This document shows positions 41,511 through 50,672 of a DNA stretch of 64,000 nucleotides, piece after piece. The stretch spans positions 1-64,000 of the forward strand of contig NZ_BBWK01000012.1 in the NCBI RefSeq assembly GCF_001463765.1. Reading direction: 5' to 3'. Numbering within the stretch: position 1 is the first letter of the stretch; the number at the start of each line of letters is the position of its first letter. The translations under genes and the position numbers were made by a program. This stretch comes from Aureimonas sp. AU4. GTDB taxonomy: Bacteria; Pseudomonadota; Alphaproteobacteria; Rhizobiales; Rhizobiaceae. The notes under the pieces are model-generated. The model worked only from the letters and a program-made list of their open reading frames with translations. It did not search any database and was not told the origin of the DNA.

Positions 41511-42542
41511 CTAGCGACCGCCCTCCAGCCTGCGGTTGCGTTGCGCGATGCCGGCCCGGCCATAGGGGTAGTCGGGCATCGGTCGCGCGCTGGCGTCGTC
41601 GAGGCGCTGCGTCTCCTCGACCGAGAGCACGAGATCGGCCGCCCCCATGTTGTCGTCGAGCTGGCGCGTGTCGCGCGCGCCGAGGATCACCGAGGTGACG
41701 GCCGGCCGTGCCGCGAGCCAGGCGAGCGCGACCTGCGCCATGGTGACGCCTCGCGACTCGGCGATCAGCTGCACGGCCTCGATCGCGGTCCAGGTCGCCT
41801 CCTCGCCGTTGCGGGGGCCGAAGGCCTCCATGCCGCGCTCGGGATTCTCGCCGAGGCGGGTCGAGCCCGTGGGCCGCTCGTCGCGGCGATACTTGCCGGT
41901 GAGCCAGCCGCCCGCCAGCGGCGACCAGGGCAGGAGGCCGATCTCCGCATCGAGGCAGGCCGGCACGATCTCGTGCTCGATGTCGCGCACGAGGAGGTTG
42001 TATTGCGGCTGGAGCGTCGCGGGGGCGGCGAAGCCATGCGCCCGCGCGACATGCACCGCCTTGGTCAGCTGCCAGCCGAGAAAGTTCGAGAAGCCCCAAT
42101 AGGCGATCTTGCCCGCGCTCACCGCGTCGTCGAGAAAGCGCAGCGTCTCCTCGATCGGCGTCAGCGCGTCGAAGGCGTGGAGCTGGTAGAGATCGACGCA
42201 CTCCACCTGGAGACGGCGCAGCGAGTCATCGAGCGCCCGGCCAAGGTGGCGGCGCGACAGGCCGAGGTCGTTCGGCCCCGCGCCCATGGGAAAGCGCCCC
42301 TTGGTGGCGACCACCATGCGGTCGGCCTCGTCCGGGTTGGCTCGCAGCCAGCGCCCGACGATCTCCTCCGAAACGCCGCGGCTGTAGACATCGGCCGTGT
42401 CGAGGAACGTGCCGCCGGCGGCCGCGAAGCGGCTCATCATGGCATGCGAGGCGGCCTCGTCGGCCTCGGCGCCGAAGGTCATCGTGCCGAGGCACAGGTT
42501 CGAGACCACGGCGCCCGTGGTGCCCAGCGTCCGGTATTGCAT
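41511..42542 (-). CDS. Aldo/keto reductase
   Basis: 343 residues of the AKR (beta/alpha)8 fold: LGTMTFGAEADEAASHAMMS, catalytic Asp and Tyr in FLDTADVYSRG, Lys in VVATKGRF, and the His region in DLYQLHAFD. NADPH-binding residues near the C-terminus are in SVILGARDTRQLDDN. It reduces an aldehyde or ketone with NADPH in the cytosol. The substrate is not readable and the gene stands alone. Confidence 0.9.
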   Translation of the reverse strand: MQYRTLGTTGAVVSNLCLGTMTFGAEADEAASHAMMSRFAAAGGTFLDTADVYSRGVSEEIVGRWLRANPDEADRMVVATKGRFPMGAGPNDLGLSRRHLGRALDDSLRRLQVECVDLYQLHAFDALTPIEETLRFLDDAVSAGKIAYWGFSNFLGWQLTKAVHVARAHGFAAPATLQPQYNLLVRDIEHEIVPACLDAEIGLLPWSPLAGGWLTGKYRRDERPTGSTRLGENPERGMEAFGPRNGEEATWTAIEAVQLIAESRGVTMAQVALAWLAARPAVTSVILGARDTRQLDDNMGAADLVLSVEETQRLDDASARPMPDYPYGRAGIAQRNRRLEGGR

Positions 42543-42651
42543 GGCGTGTCCTCCCAGCGGCCGGGACGAACGCCGTGCCGCCGGGGCTCATCTGTCGGCG
42601 AGGCCGCGATCCGCAAGAGGCAGGCCGCGTGGCCGGCTACGGACCCCGATG

Positions 42652-43935
42652 TCAGCCGCCCGGCGGCTGCGAAGCGTACCAGAGGGCGAGGGCGTCGATC
42701 TGCTCGGTGGTGAGGTTGATCGCGATCGGCTCCATCAGGTGGTTGAACGGCGTTCCGCCGCGCTTGTGGTCGCGCCAGAGTTGGAGCTGGGCCGCGACGT
42801 ACCATTCCGGCAGGCCGGCGAGATGCGGGTAGTTGGCGCTGTCGGCGGCGCGCCTCGCGCCGTGGCAGGTGTCGCACGCGGCGAGCTTGCGGGCCGGCAG
42901 ACCCTCTTGCGCGATGCGCCGTCCGAGGTCCAGAAGGCCCGGCGGACTGACCGGGGCGCCGTGCGCGGCGGCCGGGTCCACGGCGGCCGCCGGACCCTGC
43001 GGCGCGGGCTCGGTGGCGGGCGCGTCGGCGGCGAGCGAGTTGCGCGGCAGGCGCGCGGCGCCCTCGGTGCCGATCGTGACGCCGGCCGCCGGCTGGGCGG
43101 TGCCGGTGGGCGCGGGCGCGCCGGCCGGATCCTGCGCGGCGTAGTGGGCGGCGAGGCGACGCAGCGTCGCGTCGTCGTGGATGCCGGCGGCCGGCGTCAT
43201 GATGCCGCTCTCGCGCTCGTTCGTCGCAAAGGCCGCGAGCGTCTCGTAGAGATAGGCTTCCGGCTGGCCGGCGATCACCGGGAAGGCGCCCGTCGGCCCG
43301 CGTCCGCGCCCGTCCGTGCCATGACAGCGCGCGCAGTCGGCGAGCGCCGGGTCGGCAGCCTGGCCGAGCGCCTCGAGCGCCAGCGCAGGCACCGCCGCCG
43401 GTCCGCCCGAGGTGTCGAGCGCGAGCTCGCGATAGGCCTCCGGCGTCAGCTCGGGCAGCTTGCGCAGGAAGGCGACCATCGCCCAGACCTCGTCGGGCCG
43501 CGTTTGCGTGATCCAGGCCGGCATGCCGGAATATTTCACGCCGTGCAGGCCGATCCAGAAGAGCTCGCGGTCGCGCCAGTCGCCGACATTCTCCTCCAGC
43601 CGGGGCGGCCAGGGCATCATGGCCTGCGTGACGGGCGACTGCTTCTCTCCCGGCGCGCCGTGGCAGGGCGCGCAGCCGCTGGCGAAGTGGCCCGCCGCGC
43701 GCTGGACGAGGAGCGGGTCGGCCAGGTCGACGCCTTCGGGAACCGAGATCGGCAGCGACTGCGTCTTCACCGCGTTGATGAAGGTCCAGTGGAGGAACCA
43801 CTCCACGACCTTGAAGTGGCCCGAGGAGGCCGCGATCGAGACGAGGCCCGACCAGCCGACGAAGAGCGCGAGCGCAAGGCCGGCGACGGGAAGCAGCGCC
43901 AGACGCGCCCAAGTGAGCGTAATGGTCCGCTTCAT
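42652..43935 (-). CDS. Membrane-anchored three-haem cytochrome c
   Basis: 427 residues; the ATG at 43935 overlaps the preceding ctaG stop (ATGA). An N-terminal membrane helix (LALLPVAGLALALFVGWSG) anchors a periplasmic part with three CxxCH motifs: CAPCH at about 88-92, CARCH near 204 and CDTCH near 365. A PAWITQTRPDEVWAMVAFLR-type block provides the distal Met region of the first domain. It probably feeds electrons to the oxidase encoded by the same operon. Similar multi-haem cytochromes replace separate soluble donors in alternative haem-copper oxidases. Confidence 0.88.
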   Translation of the reverse strand: MKRTITLTWARLALLPVAGLALALFVGWSGLVSIAASSGHFKVVEWFLHWTFINAVKTQSLPISVPEGVDLADPLLVQRAAGHFASGCAPCHGAPGEKQSPVTQAMMPWPPRLEENVGDWRDRELFWIGLHGVKYSGMPAWITQTRPDEVWAMVAFLRKLPELTPEAYRELALDTSGGPAAVPALALEALGQAADPALADCARCHGTDGRGRGPTGAFPVIAGQPEAYLYETLAAFATNERESGIMTPAAGIHDDATLRRLAAHYAAQDPAGAPAPTGTAQPAAGVTIGTEGAARLPRNSLAADAPATEPAPQGPAAAVDPAAAHGAPVSPPGLLDLGRRIAQEGLPARKLAACDTCHGARRAADSANYPHLAGLPEWYVAAQLQLWRDHKRGGTPFNHLMEPIAINLTTEQIDALALWYASQPPGG

Positions 43936-44612
43936 GCCCGCGCCTCCGACGCATCGAGCCTCAGGACGCCGGCGAGGAGCGCGATGCCGCCGGCCAGATA
44001 GGTCGAGCCGCCGACGATCAGCATGATGGTTCCGCCGAGCTGCTGGTCCTCCAGCGGCGTCAGCGTGCTGAAGGGCGAGCAGATGTCGCCGCATTCGTAG
44101 AGCGGCCGGGGAGCAAGGAGCAGGAGGGCGCCGAGCAGCGTCATGTGCATCGAAGTGACGAGAAGCCCGGCGGCGCCCGCCGTGCGCGTCGCGAGGCGAT
44201 GGGGGCCGAGCGTTCCGAGCGCCGTCGTCCACAGAAGAAGGCCGGCCAGCAGGAAGGAGCCCTGCTCGAGGACGAGAAGCGCGAGGCGCTGCCGCGCCGC
44301 GTCGTGCAGCGCCGGCGCGTGCCAGCCCCAGATCAGGAGGAACTCGGCAAGCGCCGCCAGAAGCACGAAGCGCCCCGAGCCGCCGCGCCGCAGGAGGCCG
44401 GAGCGCGACAGGCCCAGCGCAAGGAGCGGCGCCGCAAAGGCCACGACGCCCATGTGCATCACCATGTGGGCCGCGAACGAGGTCTCGGCGCGCGCCGGCA
44501 GCGGCCCGCCCCAGAGAAGGGCGAGGAGGAGGAGGCCGAGCCCGAACGGCGCGTGGCGGCGCCAGCCGGCTTCAGGTGCGGGAGCGGGGACCGCGCTCAC
44601 CGGCAGTCCCAT
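43932..44612 (-). CDS. ctaG: CtaG-family cytochrome oxidase assembly protein
   Basis: 226 residues, six or seven predicted membrane segments. The ATG at 44612 overlaps the upstream stop by 16 bases and gives the usual start near MGLPVSAVP; a longer frame upstream is a shadow. The caa3_CtaG signature HMVMHMGVVAFAAPLLALGL, WGWHAPALHDAA and a C-terminal Cys pair in LYECGDICSPF are visible. It helps insert copper into haem-copper oxidases. Membership of the oxidase operon supports the call. Confidence 0.85.
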   Translation of the reverse strand: MGLPVSAVPAPAPEAGWRRHAPFGLGLLLLALLWGGPLPARAETSFAAHMVMHMGVVAFAAPLLALGLSRSGLLRRGGSGRFVLLAALAEFLLIWGWHAPALHDAARQRLALLVLEQGSFLLAGLLLWTTALGTLGPHRLATRTAGAAGLLVTSMHMTLLGALLLLAPRPLYECGDICSPFSTLTPLEDQQLGGTIMLIVGGSTYLAGGIALLAGVLRLDASEARA

Positions 44613-44977
44613 ACGAGCAGCACCGGCAGGGCGGTGAAGATGATCGCCAGGAACGACAGGCCCGACAGGAGAACGGAGGCAAGCTCCATCTGGCGCTCGC
44701 GATCGTGTTCCGTCGGCTGGTCGTGCGGCGGCTCGCCCCCGGCCTCCCGCCATTCGCGCCAGGCCCGCAGGCCCGCGAAGAAGCAGAAGGCGAGCGCGAG
44801 GAGGGTCGCGACCGCGACCCCGATCCGGGCCGTCGTGATGGACTTGAAGACGTTCTCGTTGGGCGCGCAGGCGCTCGCCACCCAGACATAGGACAGGAGG
44901 AAGTGCAGCGCCCAGACCGTGGGCGCGGCGATCATGGTGACGAGACTGTCGCGCGTACCGCGCCGCAGACCGAGCAT
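44597..44977 (-). CDS. Small membrane protein of the oxidase operon
   Basis: 126 residues with three predicted membrane helices (APTVWALHFLLSYVWVASA, IGVAVATLLALAFCFFAGLR, LSFLAIIFTALPVLLVW). A Met at residue 15 is an alternative start. It lies seven bases after the subunit I/III stop and overlaps ctaG. No named family was recognised. Position suggests an accessory or assembly subunit of the oxidase. Confidence 0.75.
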   Translation of the reverse strand: MLGLRRGTRDSLVTMIAAPTVWALHFLLSYVWVASACAPNENVFKSITTARIGVAVATLLALAFCFFAGLRAWREWREAGGEPPHDQPTEHDRERQMELASVLLSGLSFLAIIFTALPVLLVWDCR

Positions 44978-44984
44978 GGCGGGA

Positions 44985-47543
44985 TCAGCCTCCGGCGACC
45001 AGCGGGAACCAGCCGATCGTCAGGACGGTGACGAGGCCGGTGGCCGCCGCGAAGTGGGTGTAGAGCGCGACGTTCGAGAGATCGATGTCGTAGCGCGGCG
45101 TCAGGTGCCCGGCGAGCGAGCGCACGAGGCAGTAGGCGAGCATGAGCGCCCCGACGCCGGCATGGATCGCGGTCCAGATCGCGATGATCCAGACGATCGC
45201 GGGATAGGCATGGACGGTCGGCTGGAGGCCGGTCGCGTGCGGTCCCCAGAGGATGGCCGCGCCTGCCGCGAGGAAGGCCACCAGCGCGCCGGCCATGAGG
45301 AGCTGCGCCCCGCGCACGTTGCCAGCCTTCAGCACGCGGTGCGACACGAGCGTGCCGCCCCAGGCGAGCGCGAAGAGGGCCAGCGCGACGGTCGGCCAGA
45401 ACTGCCCCGGCCCCGTGGTCCCCGCGGGCGGGAAGTCGGCATGGATCGTGAAGAAGAAGTAGTAGCCGAAAACGAGGCTCAGAAAGGCGGTGGCGTCGCC
45501 GATCATGGTGATGAACATCGCCCACCACGAGACCGAGTGCGGCCCCGAGACGTAGGTCGGCAGGGTCAGGCCGAGACCGACGTATTTCTCATCCTTCTCC
45601 GGGATCACGGCGGTGGCGCGCCAGAGCCAGAACATGATCACCAGCACCGCCACCACGAGCGAGGCGATCGTCAGCGTCCAGTAGTGGAAGGTCGCGGCGA
45701 TGAAGCAGGCGCCGAGGAACACGGCGGCGATCATGGGCACGAAGGAGGGGCCGGGCACGCGCAGGCACTGCACGGGCTCGGCGTCGAGCACCGACGTCAC
45801 CAGCGTCTCGCGCTTCCCCTCCTGCGCGTCCGGCAGGTAGAAGCGGCCCTTGTCCATGTCGTCCACGAAGTTCGGCTGGTCCCAGAGCGGGTAGCGCGAG
45901 CGGACGATCGGGATGGAGCGCACCCCCCAGGGCTGGTCCGGCACCTCGCCCGACCATTCCAGCGTGCCCGCGTTCCAGACGTTGCGGCTGGCATAGGGGT
46001 CCTTGCGGGGCCGCAGCATGTCGGCGACGACGATCAGGAAGCCGGCCGCGAAGATGAAGGCGCCGACGGTGGAGACGAGGTTCGGCAGCTCCAGGCCGAG
46101 CGCCTTCGGATAGGTCCAGACGCGGCGCGGCATGCCGATCATGCCGGAATAGTGCATCGGGAAGAAGCCGATGTTGAAGCCGGCGAACATCAGCCAGAAG
46201 GCGCGCTTGCCCCAGCGGTCCGAGAGCTTCCGCGAGGACACGACGGGCCAGTAGTAGTAGAGGCCGGCCACGATCGGAAACAGGACGCCGCCGATGATGA
46301 CGTAGTGGAGGTGGGCCACCACGAAGTAGGTGTCGTGGACCTGCCAGTCGAAGGGCGCGAGCGCCACCATGACGCCGGTGAGGCCGCCCAGCACGAAGAT
46401 GCCGAGCGAGCCCGATACGAAGAGCATGGGCACCGAGAACAGGACGCGGCCGGCCAGGCAGGTGGCTAGGAACACGAAGATCTGGACGCCGGTCGGGATG
46501 GCGACCGCCTCGGAGGCGGCCGCGAAGAAGCCGAGCGACATGGCCGGCAGGCCCGTCGCGAACATGTGGTGGACCCACAGGCCGAAGGAAAGGAAGCCCG
46601 TGCCGACCGCCGCCAGCACGATCCAGGAATAGCCGAGCAGCGGCCGGCGCGCGAAGGTCGGTATGATCATCGCGAACAGCGCGATGGTCGGCAGGAAGAT
46701 GATGTAGACCTCCGGGTGGCCGAAGATCCAGAACAGGTGCTGCCACAGCATCGGGTCGCCGCCGCGCGTGGGATCGAAGAAGGGCCAGTCGAACAGCCGC
46801 TCCATCTCGAACAGGACGTCGCCCGCGATCAGCGGCGGGAAGGCGAACAGGATCATCGCCGCAACCACCAGGACGTACCAGGCGTAGAGCGGCATGAGGT
46901 TGAGGCGCATGCCGGGCGGGCGGCACTTCAGCGTGCCGACAATGAGCTCAACGGCGGCCGCGATCGAGGCGACCTCGATGAAGGACAGGCCGAGCAGCCA
47001 GATGTCGGCGCCGTAGCCCGGCGTGAAGCGCGCCTGCGTGGTGAGCGGCGGGTACATGAACCAGCCGCTGTCGGGCGCCTGCCCGAAGAAGATCGAGCCG
47101 CACACGAAGAGGCCGCCGATCAGGAAGCACCAGTATCCGAAGGCCGACAGGCGCGGGAAGGGCAGGTCTCGCGCGCCCAGCATCTGCGGCAGGAGGATAA
47201 CCGCCACCGCCTCGAAGATCGGGACGGCGAACAGGAACATCATCACCGTGCCGTGCAGCGTGTACACCTGATTGTACATCGTGGCCGACAGGAAGTCGTT
47301 GTCGGGCGCGGCCAACTGCACGCGGATCAGGAGGCCGAGCACGCCCGCGAACAGCATAAAGGCGAAGGCCGTCGCGGTGTACCAGACGCCGACGGTGGTG
47401 TTGTTGACGTCGGACCAGTAGCGCCAGCCCTTGGGGCTGTCCCAGACCGCGATCAGACGCTCGGCCTGCGCCTTGCGGACGGCCTCGTCGTTCTGGTCCG
47501 GGTCGCCCGGACGGCGCAGGGCGTCGAGCTCGGCCATGCTCAT
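44985..47543 (-). CDS. Cytochrome c oxidase subunit I-III fusion
   Basis: 852 residues; the ATG at 47543 overlaps the subunit II stop (ATGA). Residues 1-600 are subunit I with haem and CuB ligands in YTLHGTVMMFLFA, FWIFGHPEVYIIFLP (His-Tyr crosslink), FGLWVHHMFATG and YFVVAHLHYVIIG. Residues 650-852 are subunit III, with seven helices reduced to about five (GPHSVSWWAMFITMIGDATA, LMLAYCLVRSLAGH). The enzyme reduces oxygen to water and pumps protons. A fused I-III with this operon layout fits an alternative caa3-like oxidase rather than the main ctaCDE set. Confidence 0.93.
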   Translation of the reverse strand: MSMAELDALRRPGDPDQNDEAVRKAQAERLIAVWDSPKGWRYWSDVNNTTVGVWYTATAFAFMLFAGVLGLLIRVQLAAPDNDFLSATMYNQVYTLHGTVMMFLFAVPIFEAVAVILLPQMLGARDLPFPRLSAFGYWCFLIGGLFVCGSIFFGQAPDSGWFMYPPLTTQARFTPGYGADIWLLGLSFIEVASIAAAVELIVGTLKCRPPGMRLNLMPLYAWYVLVVAAMILFAFPPLIAGDVLFEMERLFDWPFFDPTRGGDPMLWQHLFWIFGHPEVYIIFLPTIALFAMIIPTFARRPLLGYSWIVLAAVGTGFLSFGLWVHHMFATGLPAMSLGFFAAASEAVAIPTGVQIFVFLATCLAGRVLFSVPMLFVSGSLGIFVLGGLTGVMVALAPFDWQVHDTYFVVAHLHYVIIGGVLFPIVAGLYYYWPVVSSRKLSDRWGKRAFWLMFAGFNIGFFPMHYSGMIGMPRRVWTYPKALGLELPNLVSTVGAFIFAAGFLIVVADMLRPRKDPYASRNVWNAGTLEWSGEVPDQPWGVRSIPIVRSRYPLWDQPNFVDDMDKGRFYLPDAQEGKRETLVTSVLDAEPVQCLRVPGPSFVPMIAAVFLGACFIAATFHYWTLTIASLVVAVLVIMFWLWRATAVIPEKDEKYVGLGLTLPTYVSGPHSVSWWAMFITMIGDATAFLSLVFGYYFFFTIHADFPPAGTTGPGQFWPTVALALFALAWGGTLVSHRVLKAGNVRGAQLLMAGALVAFLAAGAAILWGPHATGLQPTVHAYPAIVWIIAIWTAIHAGVGALMLAYCLVRSLAGHLTPRYDIDLSNVALYTHFAAATGLVTVLTIGWFPLVAGG

Positions 47544-48628
47544 CGCAGCGCTCCCAGCCAAGCGGCGATGCTGGCGAGTTCGTCCGGCGGCAGCATGCTG
47601 AAGGGTGGCATCTGGACGCCCGGCTTCTCGTGTTCGGTGAGCGCGACGAAGCGCGCGATGTTGTCGGGGGTCACGGGGAGGATGCCGGCGCCCAGAGTCT
47701 GGCGGCTCGCCAGATGGGTCAGGTCCGGGCCGACGAGGCCGACCGAGGCGGTGCCGCGCACCGCGTGGCAGGCGCCGCAGCCGGCCTGTTCGAAACTCGC
47801 CCGCCCCGGATGGTCGAGCACAGCGGCATCGGAGGCTTCCAGCGCCACCCGTGCGTCGTAGTCGGCTTGGCTGACGACACGCACGCGAAAGCCCATCTGG
47901 GCGTGGGCGGTGCCGCAAAATTCAGCGCAGATGCCGTTGAAGGTGCCCAGCCTTGTCGGCTCCAGCACGAGCCGGTTGATGCGCCCGGGAATGGTGTCGG
48001 TCTTGCCCGCGATATTGGGCACCCAGAAGGAATGGATGACGTCCGGGCTTCCCAGAAGGATCTCGGAGCGGCGGCCGACCGGCAGCCAGACCTCGTTGGC
48101 CGAGGGCACGCCCTCCAGCGTCAGCGCCTTGGCGACGCCGGGCGTATCGGGCGTGTCGTAGTGGACGCGCCACCAGAAGCGCTCGCCCGACACAGCGATG
48201 CGCGGCCCGTCGGCGGGCGCGCGGAAACCCGGCATGAGGCGCAGGCCGAAGACGAGCAGCGCGGTCAGCACCACCACCGGGAAGGCGACGCCGCCCCACA
48301 GGATGAAACGGTTGCCGGTGCGCTCGCTATGGGCGCCGGGCTGGACGCGCGTGGCGTAGACCGAGATGCCCATGACGAAGAGCCAGATCAGCGCGGCGCC
48401 CGCCGCCATCACCCAGAACAGGTGGATGACGCCCGCGGCCTCCGTGCCGGCCGGGTCGAAGGCCGATTGCGGTCCCCGGCAACCCGCCAGCGCGGCAGCG
48501 ACCATGCCCAGCGCCATCGCGCGGGCCGTCCGGGCGCGGCTGCGCCCGCGACGCCTGGCCGGCGCCACCATGTCCCTTCGCAGCTTCCCCATCCACATCC
48601 CGTATCGGCACCATGAGCGCCGGTTCAT
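47540..48628 (-). CDS. Cytochrome c oxidase subunit II with fused cytochrome c domain
   Basis: Up to 362 residues; the start could be at 48628 or at a Met at 48571, which better fits an Arg-rich leader ending in a lipobox (LAGC). Two membrane helices follow. The CuA domain (about 150-260) has HSFWVPN and CAEFCGTAHAQMGF with both Cys, His and Met ligands. Residues 280-362 are a c-type haem domain with CGACHAV and a distal Met in VQMPPF. It accepts electrons from donor cytochromes and passes them to haem a. The haem fusion is typical of caa3-type oxidases. Confidence 0.92.
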   Translation of the reverse strand: MNRRSWCRYGMWMGKLRRDMVAPARRRGRSRARTARAMALGMVAAALAGCRGPQSAFDPAGTEAAGVIHLFWVMAAGAALIWLFVMGISVYATRVQPGAHSERTGNRFILWGGVAFPVVVLTALLVFGLRLMPGFRAPADGPRIAVSGERFWWRVHYDTPDTPGVAKALTLEGVPSANEVWLPVGRRSEILLGSPDVIHSFWVPNIAGKTDTIPGRINRLVLEPTRLGTFNGICAEFCGTAHAQMGFRVRVVSQADYDARVALEASDAAVLDHPGRASFEQAGCGACHAVRGTASVGLVGPDLTHLASRQTLGAGILPVTPDNIARFVALTEHEKPGVQMPPFSMLPPDELASIAAWLGALR

Positions 48629-48778
48629 CGATCCCCGACCAAGAAGATAGCGCGCAAACTTTCGGCGGCGATGGTGTTTCGGCCCGGCCGAGCCGTGGTG
48701 CCGGCTAAGTGATGAGTTTGGAACGGCAGGGTCCGGCCTCGCCTTTCCCGGATCTGTTCAACCAGACGGAGAGACCCC

Positions 48779-49225
48779 ATGGTCACCACGGTCGGAACCG
48801 AGACGACGTTCGAAAAGCTCGTCCAGAACCTGCTCATCCTCGAGCACGACGCGATCGCCGCCTACGACACGACGATCGAGCGGCTGGACGATCCCGCCCA
48901 CAAGCAGCGGATCGCGGAGTTCAAGCGCGACCACGAGAGCCATGTGGCCGAACTCACGCGCATGGCCGCCGCGCTCGGAACCGAGGCGCCCCGGGAGGGC
49001 GACGTCAAGCAGTATCTCACCACCGGCAAGGTGGCGCTGGCCTCGATCGTCGGCGACCGGACGATCCTGAAGGCCATGTCGACCAACGAGATCGAGACCA
49101 AGATGGCCTACGACCAGGCGGCCAAGAACGGCGTCGCCAGCGGCGAGGCGCGCGCCTTCTTCCAGAAGGCCTACGCGGACGAGTCGCGTCACAAGGACTG
49201 GATGGACGCGACCGCCGCCGCCTGA
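48779..49225 (+). CDS. Ferritin-like DUF2383-family protein
   Basis: 148-residue four-helix bundle. Candidate metal ligands recur as LEHDAIAAYDTTIERL, RDHESHVAELTRM, NEIETKMAYDQA and DESRHKDWMD, matching the ExxH-type spacing of ferritin-like DUF2383 proteins. These are usually stress-associated, with iron or oxidant-handling roles proposed. It diverges from the oxidase operon and is followed by a microprotein gene 42 bases downstream. Confidence 0.8.
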   Translation: MVTTVGTETTFEKLVQNLLILEHDAIAAYDTTIERLDDPAHKQRIAEFKRDHESHVAELTRMAAALGTEAPREGDVKQYLTTGKVALASIVGDRTILKAMSTNEIETKMAYDQAAKNGVASGEARAFFQKAYADESRHKDWMDATAAA

Positions 49226-49267
49226 GGGCGAGGCGGCACAAACGACCGGGACAGGGAAGGGATACGC

Positions 49268-49417
49268 ATGGACAGCGTCAAACCGGGCGACGATGCCGGC
49301 CTTGCGTTCTGGAAGCGCTTTCTCGGCGGAACGCAGGTCGACGGGCGGCTCAAGCTGAGTCTCGGCCTCGTCATCTATCTCCTGATCGGCGGCCTGACGC
49401 TCGCGCAATGGGCGTGA
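49268..49417 (+). CDS. Single-pass membrane microprotein
   Basis: 49 residues from an ATG with AAGGG upstream. The N-terminus is soluble and charged (MDSVKPGDDAGLAFWKRFLG), then KLSLGLVIYLLIGGLTLAQW forms one membrane helix at the very C-terminus. It is probably cotranscribed with the ferritin-like gene. No family was recognised. Tail-anchored topology is inferred. Confidence 0.65.
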   Translation: MDSVKPGDDAGLAFWKRFLGGTQVDGRLKLSLGLVIYLLIGGLTLAQWA

Positions 49418-49444
49418 CGCGGGCCCGCTGATCCGCATATCAAA

Positions 49445-49477
49445 ACGCCCCCGCCGGGGGAGGACCGGCGGGGGCGT
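49445..49477 (-). terminator. Strong terminator, minus strand (possibly bidirectional)
   Basis: ACGCCCCCGCCGG and CCGGCGGGGGCGT form a perfect 13-bp stem around a 7-base loop. On the minus strand it is followed by TTTTG, so it ends the DUF1127 transcript; it may also stop readthrough from the ferritin-like operon. Confidence 0.8.
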
Positions 49478-49561
49478 ATGAGTGGCCTCAGGTGGGAGGA
49501 ACCTTCGGCCGATCCGCTGCGACGTTTGGGAGGAGAGTGCCGCAGCGAAAGCGTGAAACTG

Positions 49562-49705
49562 TTAGCGCGAGGCCTGACGGGCGACGGTCGGAATGTCGGC
49601 CCGGCTGATGCCGAGGTCGGCGAGCTCGCGGTTCGACAGGCGGTTCAGCTCGTTCGAGGTCTGGCGGTAGGAGCGGTAGGCGCGAAGGGCGGAGGTGATA
49701 CCCAT
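49562..49705 (-). CDS. DUF1127 microprotein
   Basis: 47 residues, MGITSALRAYRSYRQTSNEL followed by NRLSNRELADLGISRADIP. The Arg-rich amphipathic helix and LSDRELADIGISR-type core are diagnostic of DUF1127. The ATG at 49705 has AAGGAAG upstream, while a longer open frame has none. Short DUF1127 proteins in other alphaproteobacteria bind RNA or affect phosphate and carbon metabolism; the role here is unknown. It ends in a strong terminator. Confidence 0.9.
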   Translation of the reverse strand: MGITSALRAYRSYRQTSNELNRLSNRELADLGISRADIPTVARQASR

Positions 49706-49896
49706 GGGTCTCTTCCTTGGTGGTTGGGCGCGGCCTCTCGTCGGTGGTGGCCGCTGCTCTCTGGTTTCTTTCGACACCCGGAAGATAGGCGACTGAACCG
49801 ATTTAAAGGAGCGCAAACTCTGCAAGGGAGCCTTGCATCCCGCGCGTCCCTGGTTAATCACCCGGTGACTTCCGAGGAGGGACGCGAAGAAGGCGC

Positions 49897-50370
49897 ATGT
49901 CCAGAACGACCCCCGCGACGCGGGCCTTGGAGAAGGCCGGGGTCGCCTTCTCGATCCGCAGCTACGACTACGATCCCTATGCCAGCTCGATCGGCCTCCA
50001 GGCGGCCGAGGCCCTCGGCGAGGCGCCGGATCGCGTCCTCAAGACGCTCATGGTTCTGGCGGACGGCCGCCCGGCCTGCGCGATCCTGCCTTCCGACCGC
50101 GAGCTTTCCATGAAGCGCGTGGCCGCGGCGCTTGGCGCCAAGTCCGCGCAGATGATGCCCCCGGCCGATGCCGAACGCCTGACGGGCTATAAGGTCGGAG
50201 GGATCAGCCCGTTCGGCCAGAAGCGCCGCGTGCCGGTACTTCTCGAGGAGGCGGCGCTGCGGCACGAGCTCGTCTTCATCAACGGCGGACAGCGCGGCCT
50301 GCAGGTCCGTCTGGCCCCGGGCGACGCAGCAAAACTGCTCGAGGCCCTGACCGTTTCCGTCGTCGCCTGA
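49897..50370 (+). CDS. YbaK/EbsC-family aminoacyl-tRNA deacylase
   Basis: 157 residues. The YbaK fold is shown by MKRVAAALGAKSAQMMPP and the YKVGGISPFGQKRRVPVLLE segment containing the catalytic-site lysine and GGxSPFG motif, with a C-terminal FINGGQRGLQVRLAPGD strand. It hydrolyses mischarged Cys-tRNA(Pro) or a related mis-acylated tRNA. It appears monocistronic. Confidence 0.92.
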   Translation: MSRTTPATRALEKAGVAFSIRSYDYDPYASSIGLQAAEALGEAPDRVLKTLMVLADGRPACAILPSDRELSMKRVAAALGAKSAQMMPPADAERLTGYKVGGISPFGQKRRVPVLLEEAALRHELVFINGGQRGLQVRLAPGDAAKLLEALTVSVVA

Positions 50371-50429
50371 GAGGCGCTCGGCGGTCGCCGAATACGCCAG
50401 GGTCGCCCGGAAGGCCGCACCGGTCGCGT

Positions 50430-50588
50430 TCAGGATGGGTTGCCGGGCGGAACCGTGCTGCCCGGCGCCATTTCCGTTCCCAGAAGCCCGAACCAATCCG
50501 ACCACAGGCCGATCAGAAGGAGCGCCACGACGATCGCGCCGACCAGGATGAAGGTTGCGGCGGAGCGGTTCTTCGATTTTTCCTGCAC
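50430..50588 (-). CDS. Single-pass membrane microprotein
   Basis: 52 residues from a GTG at 50588 with AAGGAT seven bases upstream. A basic N-terminus (QEKSKNRSAA) precedes one membrane helix (TFILVGAIVVALLLIGLW) and a short Pro/Gly-rich tail. Positive-inside charge and codon use support a real gene. It has no recognised family. It is convergent with ybaK. Confidence 0.6.
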   Translation of the reverse strand: MQEKSKNRSAATFILVGAIVVALLLIGLWSDWFGLLGTEMAPGSTVPPGNPS

Positions 50589-50672
50589 AGCGGATCCTTT
50601 CGGAAAGGGGTCTGTCGAACCAACGTCCCAACCCGTCGAGGTTTCCGGTATCCATGCGCGGCCAAGCGACTT

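Noticed and set aside
47544-47918. Upstream extension of the oxidase subunit I-III frame
   Set aside because: It lies inside the subunit II gene; the ATG at 47543 overlapping the subunit II stop is the natural start.
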